NCBI RefSeq assembly: GCF_002288925.2
Contig: NW_022098066.1
Location: forward strand, 82,185,973-82,249,972
Direction of reading: 5' to 3'
Origin: Delphinapterus leucas
Lineage: Eukaryota > Chordata > Mammalia > Artiodactyla > Monodontidae
DNA: 64,000 nt
Positions 25,401-37,439 of the stretch are shown piece after piece (the stretch's first letter is position 1; each line of letters opens with the position of its first letter). The position numbers and the translations under genes are program-made. Under the pieces are notes generated by a model that saw only the letters and a program-made list of their open reading frames with translations, was not told the DNA's origin and did not search any database.

Positions 25401-26754
25401 CTTGCTAACTATTATTACTAACTAACCAACCCTTCAAATTCTTCATGCTCCTCTTCACATTAACAGCATTGCTTCCTTCCACTTGATTTCTCCCTTCCAT
25501 GAAAAATGAAACTAGCACACCAAACTTCACCCTAACTGCCCATAGAATGTTCCTCTATAATTTATACGTTGGGCTTCTTCTTTCTCTCTCCTTGCTACCA
25601 AATCTCTTAGCTATTAAAATAGAAGACTACCAGCTTTAAAACAAGAGAGAAAGTTCACTGATCATCCTCTTATTTGAAATACATGTGACTAAGTATTTGC
25701 CCTCTTCAAAATGTCCCTTAAGTTTCTCTCTCTTACTCAAAACACTTATTGGGTCTTATACGAGGCACTGGTATAGGTGAGTAAAAGAAAGAGTCCCTGC
25801 TTTGGGGGCATTACAGTCTGCTGAGTGGGACAGACATCAATCACACCTTGCTTTATTCATTCCTTACCACAAGCTACTGCACTATTCTCCATCTGCTCTG
25901 TTACACTGGAACATGGCTGGTTTCTCTGAATACAGTAGCAGTCATGTAAATGAGTATGAGCCAAGCAACCAAAAAAATTACCCAGAGAGCAAAGGAAATC
26001 ACTCTGTAGAAGATGGAGATAATTGAGAGCTTGACTGAAGAGAATTCTGTTTCTCTAGGTGTTTGGTACTCAGTCCATTCAAGCGGATGAGTCATTAAGT
26101 AAGCTTGAGAAAGGCTATGAAAAATTTTATAGACTCAGATTTAAAAAAAAATTAATCATATTACTCCTATATCTGTTTAATCACATGTAAGTCTTACAAA
26201 TGGACTAATGAGTCAGTAAATGTTGAATTGTTTAAGCCCACCCATAATTATGATACGGTGAGGGCAAATCTACAGATCCAGAAAGTACAGTCCCTGAACA
26301 ATAACTGAGGTCTCATTTCTAGCCTAGTGCTCTTAAATGGAAACATTCTTCAGAAAAGTCAAAGATAGTTTTAGAGTGTAGGAGGGAAATTCGGGGTCCT
26401 GGCCCACCGCTGTTAGAACCTGTGTGGTCTGGTGGTGTTCCAGAACTGCTATTGGTCATCTTCCCCCTAACTCGATCTCCCTGGTGACTAAATATTGTTG
26501 ACTAGGGTGTCAAGGAGGTGATGAAGACTTTGTAGCCAAACTATAAGGACCTGAAACTGTGACCTTGAATTTATATTTGCCAGTGCTACAACTAGCTGAA
26601 TTCACCAACCACAGACAAATTAAGAAAGCAGAAGCATTTCAACATAACCACAATATATAAGAAATAAAATGCCTTCTTTTTATGACTGACTATTTTAGTT
26701 CTTACCTGTCACTATGTAGGTAGGTAAGAAGACAAGTAGGTGAAACAGTTAATT

Positions 26755-26930
26755 CATGGTTGAAGCATGGCCTCTGGGGCCAAACTGCCTAGATTCAATT
26801 CTCACACTTGCCATGCAGCAGCTGAGTGAACACGGGCAAGATACTTAAACTTTCTTTCCTCTCTGGGGTAATTAACAGGACCTACCTGAAAGGTTGTTTT
26901 AAGGATTAAGTGAGTCAGATATAAAAAACA
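26755..26930 (-). mobile_element. MIR SINE fragment
   Basis: Reverse-strand MIR: tctggggccaaactgcctag, gggcaagatacttaaacttt and ggttgttttaaggattaagt appear in the expected order. Confidence 0.8.
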
Positions 26931-28205
26931 ATTCAATAAATTGTGTTGGAACAACTGAATATCTAGATGCAAAAAGAATAAAGTTGGACCTCTTCCTCAT
27001 CCCATACACAAAAATGAACTCAAAATGTAAGAGTTAAAATTACAAGACCCTTAGAATAAAACATAGGAGTAAATCTCTGTGATGCGGACTAAGCAGAGAT
27101 TTCTTAAATATGACGAAAAGCACAAGCAACAAAAGAAAAAACTGATAGTTTGGAGTTCCTCAAAATTAAAAACATTTGGGCTTCAAAGGATACCATAAAG
27201 AAAGTAAAAAGACAGCCCACAGAATGGGAGAAAATACCTGCAAATCATGTATCTGTTAGGAGACTTATATCTAGGTTATATAAAGAATTCTTACAACAAA
27301 AATTAAAATACAATATACATAATATAATAATACAAATAGCCCAGTTATAAAATGGATAAAAAATCTAAATAGACATTTCTCCAAAGAAGATATATAAATG
27401 GCCAATAAGCACATGAAACGATGCTCAACACCAGCCATGAAGGAAATGCAAATCACAACCATGATAAGCTATCACTTCACACCCACTAGGATGGCTATAA
27501 TTAAAAAGACAGATAACAACAAGTGTTGGTAAGGATATGGGGAAACTGGGAATCCTCATACACTGCTGGTTGTAATGTAAGATAGTGCAGCCGCTATGGG
27601 ACATAGTGTGGCATTCACGAAGAGATTAGAGTTACCATATCACCCAGCAATTCCTCTCATAAGTATATACCCCCAAAAATGAAAACATATGTCCACTCAA
27701 AAACTTGTACAAGAATGTTCACAGCAGCATTATTCAAAATAGCCAAAAAGAGTGGAAGCGGCCCAAATGTCAATTCCCTGGTGAATGGATAAATGTTGAT
27801 ACAAAGTGGTAAATCCATACAATGGAATATGATTCAGTCATAAAAAGGAATGAAGTACTGATACCTCCTGCAACACAGATGAATTTTGAAAACATTAAGT
27901 GAAAGAAGCCAATCACGAATGACCACATACTGTGTGTTCCCATTTATTATATGAAATGTCCGGAATAGGCAGCTCTATAAAGAAAGTAGATTAGGAGTTG
28001 CCTAGTGCTGGGAGGGAGTTAGGGGGAGGTTAGGGAATGACTGCTAATGAATACTAAGCTTCTTTTGAAGTGATAAAAATGAGCTAAAATTTATTGTGGT
28101 GATGGTTACATGTATCTGTAAATATACTAAAAACCACTGAACTGTACACTTTAAAAGAGAAAATTACATGGTATGCAAATTATATATCAGTAAAGCTGTT
28201 ATATT
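26925..28205 (+). mobile_element. Old L1 (L1M-type) ORF2 3' end and 3' UTR
   Basis: The sequence follows the L1 ORF2 C-terminal region: gaacaactgaatatctagat, cacaaaaatgaactcaaaat, agacatttctccaaagaaga, tggaatatgattcagtc and gtgaaagaagccaatc, and then the 3' UTR with ggagttgcctagtgctggga and aactgtacactttaaaagag. It carries many stops and no long reading frame. It is older than the L1 pieces at 11-12 kb and 46 kb. Confidence 0.88.
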
Positions 28206-28270
28206 AGAAGGAAAAGCACTTAAAACAATGCCTGATGCACAGGGAGTGTTTTACACATATTAGCTAATAC

Positions 28271-28354
28271 TATTGGCTTGGCCAAAAAGTTTGCTTGGGT
28301 TTTGCCGTAAGATGTTACAGAAAAACCCAAACGAACTTTCTGGTGAACCCAATA
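28271..28354. mobile_element. Palindromic mariner MITE (about 84 bp)
   Basis: Two inverted halves, tattggcttggccaaaaagt and its counterpart actttctggtgaacccaata, flank a short centre (gtaagatgttac). The ends match the terminal repeats of the mariner at 40681-42197, with TA at each end. It is an internally deleted, non-autonomous derivative, similar in design to human MADE1. Confidence 0.88.
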
Positions 28355-28494
28355 TTATATATCAACGGGATCAAAGAAACCCTGAGAGATTATCTACTCT
28401 GATCCTTCTAAGTTACAGATGAAGGTAAAGGCCACGTGGCTGACCTACCCAAGTTTAAATGCCTAGTAGTCAGTACTCAACCAGAAAATTTTTG

Positions 28495-28694
28495 GTTTTT
28501 TTTGCAGTACACGGGCCTCTCACTGCTGTGGCCTCTCCCATTGGGGAGCACAGGCGCCGGACGCGCAGGCTCAGCGGCCACGGCTCACGGGCCCAGCCAC
28601 TCCGCGGCATGTGGGATCCTCCCGGACCGGGGCACGAACCCGTGTCCCCCGCATCGGCAGGCGGACTCTCAACCACTGCGCCACCAGGAAAGCT
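28495..28694 (-). mobile_element. CHR-2-type SINE
   Basis: Reverse-strand copy: A tail (t-run), gcagtacacgggcctctcac, then to cgccaccaggaaagct at its 5' end. Flanked by a 12-bp TSD, ctcaaccagaaa, at 28476-28487 and 28695-28706. It is in the sense orientation of NOTCH2. Confidence 0.95.
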
Positions 28695-31515
28695 CTCAAC
28701 CAGAAATTTTATTCAATTTCAATCAGTATGATCTCTGGGACCCCAGAGTTCCCTTTCATTAATCTGAAAAACTGATCTTGGGTCAAAAGTTCCCATGTCT
28801 GAGAAAACCCTAACCGAATCAGTTTTCCTCCAAAGTTAAGACAGGATTTATGCTTTAAAAATAGAGTTACAGTACTCTTTGTGGAAAGAGCTAGCAAATT
28901 CTTATAAGAAAGTCTACCTAAGGGCGAGGGGGGTAGGGAGGGAGGGTAAGGCTTAAATGAATAAGTTATAGTGGAATCACTTCTTAAAAATGTTTTAAGG
29001 TTTTAAGGGAAAAGGAAACAGACAAGTCTCCAGACCTGTGGGTGGGATGGGTGTAAAAGACTTACAGAAAGGCTCACATGACTGTACTAAAAGGAGTCCA
29101 CTGCTTAAAGCCAATTCACATCCTTAAAAGGCCAAAAAGAAAGAAATTAAACTCAGAAGGAACATTTTAAGACTGTGCTGTTATAAAACCATGGGCCACG
29201 TAACTGATAAATGATGACAGTGAGGGTGGGGAGCAGAAAAGTGTCTTTTGAACTTGTCATCCCACACAGAGAACAGCATCTCTCAAGAGAGCTTCCACAT
29301 CTTTCCATTTTCAGCCCCCGGGAGGTGTGAGGGTGGAAAGGCTTGGTACAGAGGCACAAAGAAGACAGCAGAAAGGGGAAGCTGCGATGACACAACCAGG
29401 ATTCTCCCAGGCCAGGCTGAAGGTCCTCAGGAAGAGCTTCTGTGCACAGGGATGAAAGAGTGAGGAAAACCCAGGGATGCCTGGAACTGGACAAAGGCAC
29501 AAAAGTAAACAGCTACGTGCTACCTTCTCCCCCGCCTCTGGGAAGAAACCTGTCACAAGAGCAAGCGGGCCCCACCTCTGTCCCACTGGTTTCCTCGGCA
29601 CACTGCATCCGTCCTCTGCATGGGCCCCGATGAGCTCACCGACCCCATGACTGGCCCCTGGATGCCTGCCCCACCACCCACCCAGGTGGCTGCTCCTACC
29701 TGCCTCCCTCTGTAGCTCCCAAATCATCTCCACTTCCCTTTCTAACTTTACCTCCAAAGAAGTCAGAGAAATGAATAAAGGGGTTCAAAGGAAATAAATT
29801 TAGAGCATTTTTTAAAATTATAGAATATAGGAATTCTCTTCTCTATCACATTCAATTCATTCATTTGTCAAATATTCATTAAGTCTCAATTTTGTTCCAG
29901 GCAGTAAGCTGGATACTGGGGAATTTAAATGAGGGTGTCTACTGGCAAGGATGAACAGTCAGTTTTGATAAGTGCTGTGCTAGATGTATACAGGTTGCGA
30001 AAGACCTCAGGTCTCTAGTCCCCGCGGGGTAGGGAATATGGAAGGCATTTCAGTGAAGTAGGGGCCTTTGACACATCATAAGGAATAAGTTCTATATAAA
30101 AAGGCAGGGTGGGTGGGGGAGGTAAGTGACAGAAGGCTGAGGAGGTAGCACGGGCAAAACTGCCAAGCATGACAGAACAGGAAAAACTCCCAGGAACATC
30201 AAGTACAACTAGACGCAGGGCCCAGGTTAGAGGAGCTAAAATAATGCGCCCTGCAAAATGGTACGACAATTTCTGCATCTGCTCCAGTGAAACCTGCCAG
30301 AATACGATTAGTATAATACCCAAGAGAACATCACATGCCCGTGCATATGAGAATGCGAGAGGGAACTCTTTCTAACAGTTTTTAAGCTCAGCAACTGCAC
30401 AGCAGACACAAAAGCCACAAAATGTGGTTAAGCTTTATTTTAATGATATAGGGATATAACATATCATCAGCCTGTAGTGTACAGAGGTGACTTATAAAGG
30501 ATAAACCTTCCTTGTTTGGACAGGATGGATCAGACAGCTTTTTATGAAGTTTAAAAATCATAAAGGAATAAGGAGGTACAGGAGAGAAAGAAAAAGGGAA
30601 AGTCCATCAGGGACTGTCCTATCCAACTGTGAACTCACAGGTACAGCCAGGAGATACCAACAACCCACTGCTTCCTGATTACCTGTGCTACTTCTTAAAA
30701 TATCACAAACATAAAACCAGTTTAACTCATTCTCTCCCCCACTAACCCCCAAAAATTGGGAATCAGTGATTCAAGAATTTATTCTCTGTTTTGTTCTTTT
30801 GTTAAAATTACTCTGGTTGAGTGCTCCTCCTCGGGGCTTCTGCTAAAAACTTTACCTAATGGTAGTTCATAAGGATCTGGATTATTAACAGTTGCTGCTC
30901 GAAGATGATGAAATACAGTCCCTTGGTTTGACTCTATCAGTTCCCTCTTGAATATATTCCTTTTTTTCTTCCCTCTATGGAGAAACACTTCTTTCTTTAT
31001 TACACAGGATGAGTCATTCTTGCAGTTTTAATTCCCTCCCCATCAGTCTTAAAATAATTCTAAAATCAACTCAGTAACTACAGTGTCCTTTGCAGGAAAA
31101 GAACTATATTTTAACCATTCAAAAATAATCACTAACTTATGTGGGGTTCACTGACTTTCAGAGTTGAAAAGAACTCCAATTCTTTTTATGCAGTACTAGT
31201 ATAAACAAGTACAGAAGGAGAAGCTAGACGAAGTCTAGGGTGCATGTTACCAGGAAGAAAATGAAAAGACCAAAGTTACGTTCTCAATACTACCATATTA
31301 TGCTAAACTCAATCTGTCAATCGATAAGTATGTGCCTATTATATACCTGGCATGGTTTCTAGGTGCTTGGGACGTATCACTAAATAAAAACAAAGATCCT
31401 AGCTTTCACTCTGGAGAGGGGAAGAGGCAGCAGAATTTAGGTAAGACAGACAATAAACAATAGACATAATGAGGTAAATTATATAGCACAAATTATATAG
31501 TAAGATGATGACAAG

Positions 31516-31549
31516 TGTTACAAAAAAAGAAAAGAAAAGAAAAGAAAAG
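31516..31549. repeat. A-rich AAAAG simple repeat
   Basis: About five aaaag units following acaagtgttac. Confidence 0.8.
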
Positions 31550-31769
31550 TAGACCAGGGTCAGTAATGAAGGGGGAAGGGAATGGTTACAACCTGAAATA
31601 GGGCGATCAGGGTAGGCCTCAGTTAAAACTGCAAAGACTTGAAATGTGGTGGGAAGCAGCCATCTGAGAATCGCAGAACCTGGACAAAAGCTACTTTGCC
31701 TCTCGCTGACTTGGCTTCCCCACCTTTAGAACTGAAATAATGATTCTCTTCAAATAATGGTGTTGTGGT

Positions 31770-31970
31770 GGGCTTCCCTGGTGGCGCAGTGGTTGAGAGT
31801 CCGCCTGCCGATGCGGGGGACACGGTTCGTGCCCCGGTCTGGGAGGGTCCCACATGCCGCGGAGCGGCTGGGCCCGTGAGCCATGGCCGCTGAGCCTGCG
31901 CGTCCGGAGCCTGTGCTCCGCAACGGGAGAGGCCCACAACGGTGAGAGGCCCGCGTACCGCAAAAAAAAG
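31770..31970 (+). mobile_element. CHR-2-type SINE, left arm of an inverted pair
   Basis: Starts gggcttccctggtggcgcag and ends gcgtaccgc with a short A tail. It is about 50 bp from a second CHR copy in the opposite orientation. Its left flank, aataatggtgttgt (31753-31766), is not repeated directly after it; the reverse complement occurs at 31997-32010, at the far side of the spacer. See the finding on spacer inversion. Confidence 0.95.
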
Positions 31971-32014
31971 AAATAATAATTACTCTCTCAATGTAAACAA
32001 CACCATTATTATTA

Positions 32015-32190
32015 TTTTTTTTGCTGCCTCTCCCGTTGCGGAGCACAGGCTCCGGACGCGCAGGCTCAGCGGCCATGGCTCACGGGCCCAGCCGCTCCGC
32101 GGCATGTGGGACCCTCCCGGACCGGGGCACGAACCCGTGTCCCCCGCATCGGCAGGCGGACTCTCAACCACTGCGCCACCAGGGAAGCCC
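32015..32190 (-). mobile_element. CHR-2-type SINE, right arm of an inverted pair
   Basis: Reverse-strand copy starting from a t-run and ttgctgcctctcccgttgcg, ending accagggaagccc. About 27 bp of the usual 3' region (ggtacgcgggcctctcactg and neighbours) is missing between gc and tgcctctcc. Its right flank agagagtaattattattt (32192-32209) appears as the reverse complement at 31971-31988. Confidence 0.93.
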
Positions 32191-32743
32191 TAGAGAGTAA
32201 TTATTATTTTAAGTAACATTTTAGTCTCTTGGACAGTGTGGAGGGCAATGGGGGAGGGACAAGGAGAATGGTACTGCATCATGAAAAGGACTCTGTAAAA
32301 GAAAATCATCTCCAGGCATTATTTCCCCATGTGGAAATAAAGTTAATACTTTGCAAACTCCACCTGGTACATAAAAACAATGAGCATAAAATCTTATACA
32401 TTGTATAAATATATATATTTATTCACAGTGTTATTGCATTATCTGTTGTTTTGAATTCTTTTTTAATTTCCTTCTATACATGGTCCAAGCTGACGTCATC
32501 TGTTTTAGATCATGCAACCCTGAAAGGCAAGAACTAGCCTACTTAACTGTTTTTAAATATCCGCATGATAGGTATGTATGTAACAAATGCTGTCTGAACA
32601 TAATTAGAAGTATCTCCTTTTTCGTTTAACGTGAACCTACGTTTTTTTAACCCAAACACCTCTAAGCATTTAACAAAAAGTCTTACACATTTCAAAGCAC
32701 CTTCGGGGGAAGACAAGTAGTACAGTGTCATGGAACAAGGTGT

Positions 32744-32980
32744 ACAAAGCACAGGCTTTGGAAATAACCTGCTTGGATTTCAGGACTCAGCCTAACCACA
32801 TGTCAGCTGTGCAACTTTGAGTAAATCACTTAACATCTCCAAAACTTGAGTTGCTTCACCTGGGAAACCAGAAAAACAATACCTAACCCCAAGGTTTTTG
32901 TGTAATGGAGCTAATGGAAGCAGAAGTACCTGGCACAGTGCCTGACTCATAAAGGGCATTAAATACATGTTAGTAAACTC
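32744..32980 (-). mobile_element. MIR SINE fragment
   Basis: Reverse-strand MIR phrases in order: aacctgcttggatttcagga, gagtaaatcacttaacatct, acctggcacagtgcctgact and cattaaatacatgtt. Confidence 0.78.
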
Positions 32981-34958
32981 TTTGCCAAATATTCTGCCCC
33001 CAACGCTGCACCCCCCATGCTGATCCCAAACACACACATACACGCACACACTTCGTCAGTGTGTAAAAAAATGTCTTGCTTTAAACTATAAGGAGAGTGT
33101 AAGAGACAGCCAGGATCTCCTTACTCCATCCCACTAGCCCTGGCAACCTCTCAGCTGTGGAATCCTTGGTTATTTCCTTTCTCAAGGAGGAGATACTATT
33201 CTGGTTTGACAGATCCTTTCCTGGACACACTCTCAGAATTCCCTAAGGTTGTTATCGTGGCTAATGGATAACAATGCAGAGGCTACGGGAGTGAATAATC
33301 ACTCTCTCCCTGCTAAAAACTTCCTTTATTGACTTCTCTAACTTCCCGTTAGTACTTTGCTGCCAAATCAACCTCTTGTTCTAGGCAACTATTAAAAGTA
33401 ATTTTCTTGAAACTAAAAAACACATTTAGTCTTCAACAATAAATTGCACTAACCTCAATTACTAGCCACTTAGGCTATTAGAATATTAGACTATTAGAAA
33501 ATTTGCAAAATTAAATTGTTTACATTTCTACTTCCTTCTTTTAACCCTTAAAATGCAAACAAAAACAGGAGTGAAGAAAGATATCTTTTAGTTATTCCTT
33601 CTACAAGATAATGTGGATGACAGTAATATTAGGTAAATAAATATTTAGTGTCTAAAATGACAGCATTATCTATTCTTCATTGAAAGAGAAACTGAAAGCA
33701 ATGCAATTAAATAGCTTGTTCTTGTGGCTCAGAGTGAAATGGTATCCTTTTCTATTATGTGGCAGTCTTGTATTGCTGTATCTCAAGCACATAGCACCGT
33801 GCCTAGACCATAGCTGGCAGCCAGTAAATTTTAACTGAATGAAATGAATAAATTACCATTTGCTTTTATCCCGAGGACCAACATATGACCTTTAATCCCC
33901 AAAAGATAAAACAAACGATCCCATTATATGTGAACCATATCCACAACACCAGAATCTAAGATTCCTACTCCAAAAGAGTGGCTAAAACAACTCCTTTTTG
34001 AGGCAATTCTGCTTACTTAGCACATTATTCCCCCCTACAGTTTTCCTTCCTTTGTTTTTGCACTAAGGTTATTTGTATAAAAAGCGGAATCTTTGTTGTC
34101 TAGTAATTCATCTGCTCCAGCTGCTTGTGTTCTGTTCCCAATCGAAATTCTCGGGTTTCAACCTCCTCATCATTTTTATAAGGAGCTCCGTGAATCCGCC
34201 AGCCTGGCTCCTTTTTCCGTCCTACAGAACACTGGGCCCCAAGCTCCCATACACTGCTCCTCTTTTTGCTTCTACCTTGGGGTTATGTATGGCTGTGCCA
34301 CACATAATCTATCAGCGCTCATCAAAAAGTGTCCACTGATTAGCAGAGCACCGCTGCCACCCCAGTTCCAAAATTCTCCAACTTCAAGTCTGGGCAGGGC
34401 TACCCCAAAGTCAGAGAGACTACATGGAGAGGGTTCTAAAGATCAGAAGCTCAGTGAAAGTCACAGAAGGGTAGGTGGGTACAATTAGGTAGCTATAGTA
34501 AAATAATCCATTATTCTTTCAGAGGTAGAAACATACAGGAAAGCTGATCATCTCTTATTATTGTCAATTCAGTTTAAAGCATTTTATTAATCATACATAC
34601 ACATTTTTCAATGTGTAATTCTCATTGTGTTCCTTTCCGTTCCATAGACTTGTCTATCGTTTTCCCAGAGCTCTGTGTCCCTTATTTCTCACTGTTCCTC
34701 CGAAAAGGACAATAAACAATTTCCAAGCCACTCATCATCATAAACCCTGACATGTTAAGCTACCCCCTGCTCAGTTTACGGACCACATGGGCCCATAAAA
34801 CTCCTCTCTCACCAGCAAACCACCCCACACAAAATTCTCACTTCCCCTTTTCCCTCCTGGGAGGGATACTTCTTAAAGGAACAATTGAACCACACCCATC
34901 CCCTTCCTTCCTGCTGGAGGTGCATCCCCCAACCCAGGACACTAGGGGGACTCCTTAC

Positions 34959-35294
34959 CTGGAAGGCAGTTGCACTCAAAGGCGAAGTCACCAGTCTGCC
35001 GGCAGGTGCCTCCGTTGACACAGGGGGAGGGTGCACAGGGCACGTAGGGACTGTCACAGTGCTGGCCTGTGAAGCCCTGGGGGCACTGGCACTGATAGGA
35101 ACCCGGGAGGTTGAGGCAGGTGCCACCGTGCTGGCATTGTCCTGGAACATCACACTCATTGACATCACTTGCACACTTCTGCCCTGTGAAGCCTGCGAGG
35201 CATGTGCAGGAGAACTGGTTGGCCACAGTGGTACAGGTACTTCCATTTGCACAGGGCTGAGACAGACAGGTATCAGTCCATTGGCACAGTTTAC
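34959..35294 (-). CDS. NOTCH2: NOTCH2 exon 4 (end of EGF 3, EGF 4, EGF 5, most of EGF 6)
   Basis: This 336-bp exon, about human residues 139-250, encodes [15 protein letters not shown] through FECNCLPG. It closes EGF 3, carries EGF 4 and EGF 5 complete and most of EGF 6. O-fucose sites CANGSTC (EGF 4), CQHGGTC (EGF 5) and CVNGGTC (EGF 6) are intact, as is the O-glucose motif CLSQPC. EGF 5 is calcium-binding (DVNEC). Compared with remembered human sequence there are several changes in EGF 3-5: GKLC for GKEC, WTDTC for WTDAC, CTCLAG for CKCLTG, and [14 protein letters not shown] for CETDVNECDIPGHC. The acceptor is tttcctctag and the donor G|gtaagg. The reading frame is open throughout. Confidence 0.97.
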
Positions 35295-35599
35295 CTAGAG
35301 GAAAGATAACAAGAACTCAGTACTGCCCACAGAAATGAGGGTCAGCCCCATCCCACCACCCCACATCTCCCACCCAAAGGGTGACATAAGGGAGCCACTG
35401 CATGGAGAATCCCTAAGCTCTTTGAATTTTACAGGAAGCCCGTATCAGAGCTTCCTCAAGTTCACCTGACGGGGGCACTCTCCAGGGCCCTCAGCTGACA
35501 CACAAACACTCAGTGGGTCACATGGGAGGGGGAGGGACTGTAGGTTAGTCGCAGGAAGCCTACATCAACCCCTGCAGCACAGGATCCAGAAGGGTCTGG

Positions 35600-35910
35600 A
35601 TCCACCTACTGTCTCACACCTCCTTGTCTTTGCATAAGCTGCTCCTCTGTTTGGAAGGCCATCTTCCTTTGTGGTTACCTAATGGGCTTCAACTTATCTT
35701 GACAGCTCTACTCATAAGTCACCACTGCTGTAAAGTCATCCTTAATGCTCCCCTCAGCTCCCCAAATCCCCACACCCTCTCCCTCACACACACACACCCC
35801 TGCACATGCAAACATATACCCCAAGTTTGCTGTTTCCTTTTATATCACCTGTCACACTGGCAGGGGTCAGATCCCTGTAGTAGGCTCTCAAATCATGTCT
35901 TTTGAATGAA
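35600..35910 (+). mobile_element. L2-like fragment
   Basis: Contains ttgtctttgcataagctgct, ctgtttggaaggcc and, at its end, aggctctcaaatcatg with gaatgaataaaatg, weakly matching the L2 3' end. Confidence 0.5.
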
Positions 35911-37439
35911 TAAAATGTATCGATATTTTCCAAAATAAATTATGACTAAATAGACCTCTTAGATGATAGAAACAAGTCAATATGACTTCTATTTCCCTTA
36001 AACACAACACACATGCACACGTATTCTGGGAAACGTTTTGTTGATTGCGGTCTTGACAAAAATATTGCTGGATGTGTTTGAAGGAGATACAGACTCTCTG
36101 GCTTCTTATATATGGAAATAACTAGAAGCTGTCATGAGAATAAAGGTCTAGAAAGGTAAATCTTGTGGACTCTCTCAGGTAGGAAAGTACTAGAAAGAAG
36201 CAGGAAGAAAGTACTGAATCTCAAGGCATAACTCAAAGGAATCAAAGCAGATTCTTTGAGGTAGAAAGAGAGAGAAAAAAAATACTCCCATGCTATTAGT
36301 AAATTTGGTATTCACGTGGTTTTTTGTTTTCATTAGTGTAAGCTTTTGTCAAAACTAAAGATATGAGAACCCCCTGAATTTGTTAGTACTCCAATTGGTT
36401 GTCTAGATAAACACCCAAATCTTTGACCCCAGAGAAAAGCAAATAACAGTCATGACAGCGTCTCTAAAAGGGAGAGAGAGGTGACATTTGAGCACACAGA
36501 AGCGCTCTGTGCCTATCAAGAATATCAAATCAAGGGAAAGGGTGCAATAAAAATTTGGGTACAGCATGTATATCTCACAGTGCTAAGTCTAGAGAAAATG
36601 AAGGAACCTCAATCTTTCTTGCTATTTTTTCTTCTGAGAGGTACTTACCTACAATGGAGAACAGATAAAAATGGTTACTTTTGACAACTGTGTATATCAG
36701 AGTATTTGCCTACAACTGAAACAAGAAGGTCTCTGACCTTGGTTTCCCATATATGTTTTGTACAAGCACTAACTTCCTGCCTCTGTTTCTTTATCTATGA
36801 GTGAGGTGAGCTCATACGGTCTGACGAGGTGGTATAGTGAGCTATCCCAAAACCAAAAGGGTGAGCTTGACCTGTGGCAGTTCCTAAAGTGACAGACAAA
36901 AGTGGCAGATGTGTAAGGATGATCAGAACCCTGCAGACCACCAAGAAGAGTTTGTTTTAATGGCAAAGGAATACATTTTAATTTGAGGGTTATTTCAGAG
37001 TAACATTTTAGTTCTGAAGAAGGCACTACTGTCATTTCCACCAGTCAGGATTAAAATGTGTTAAATAGATATGCCTTCCCTTTGCCTTGTGGAGCCAAAC
37101 AACTCGAAACTGACAATCAGGAAAAAATTATTCTCTTAACCACCAAATCTCTTCAGTGACTCACAGTATCAATGCTGTCATAGTCATGATGGAGATAACG
37201 GATCATCCTATATATCTTCTACCCGTAACAACACCTTTTAATGAAAAACCAGTAGAACAGGTATTCCAAACTAAATGGTCCAGTCTAGTTTTCTGAATGT
37301 GTCTTTCATTTTTTATTAGATTTAAGGAATTGTTGATATAGTGGGGGACAAAATGATGGCTAGTTCTCCTTTTCTCGTCTACCTTCCTAAACACGTGCGG
37401 TTCATTCTGAATAAAGCCCAGACCCAGCTTTGAAGAACC

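Larger units (their letters stand above)
24706..34958 (-). other. NOTCH2: NOTCH2 intron 4 (10.3 kb)
   Basis: It contains MIR pieces (25190, 26755, 32744), an old L1 3' half (26925-28205), a palindromic mariner MITE (28271), one single CHR SINE (28495) and an inverted CHR pair (31770-32190). A poly-G run sits at about 25144-25155. The stretch at about 28920-29760 looks unique and relatively GC-balanced. Pieces at 29920-30310 and 31320-31660 resemble an unnamed old mammalian repeat. Stretches at about 25400-26750 and 32980-34950 show nothing I can name. Confidence 0.9.

Noticed and set aside
29153..29757. Open frames of 115 and 148 codons on the minus strand in intron 4
   Set aside because: No recognisable domain, low-complexity Leu/Ser/Cys content, and no evidence of a retrocopy. 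Treated as chance in a GC-balanced stretch.
34809..35298. Long open frames in other frames over NOTCH2 exon 4
   Set aside because: They are shadow frames of a 336-bp cysteine-rich exon; the true frame has the EGF cysteine pattern and correct splice sites.
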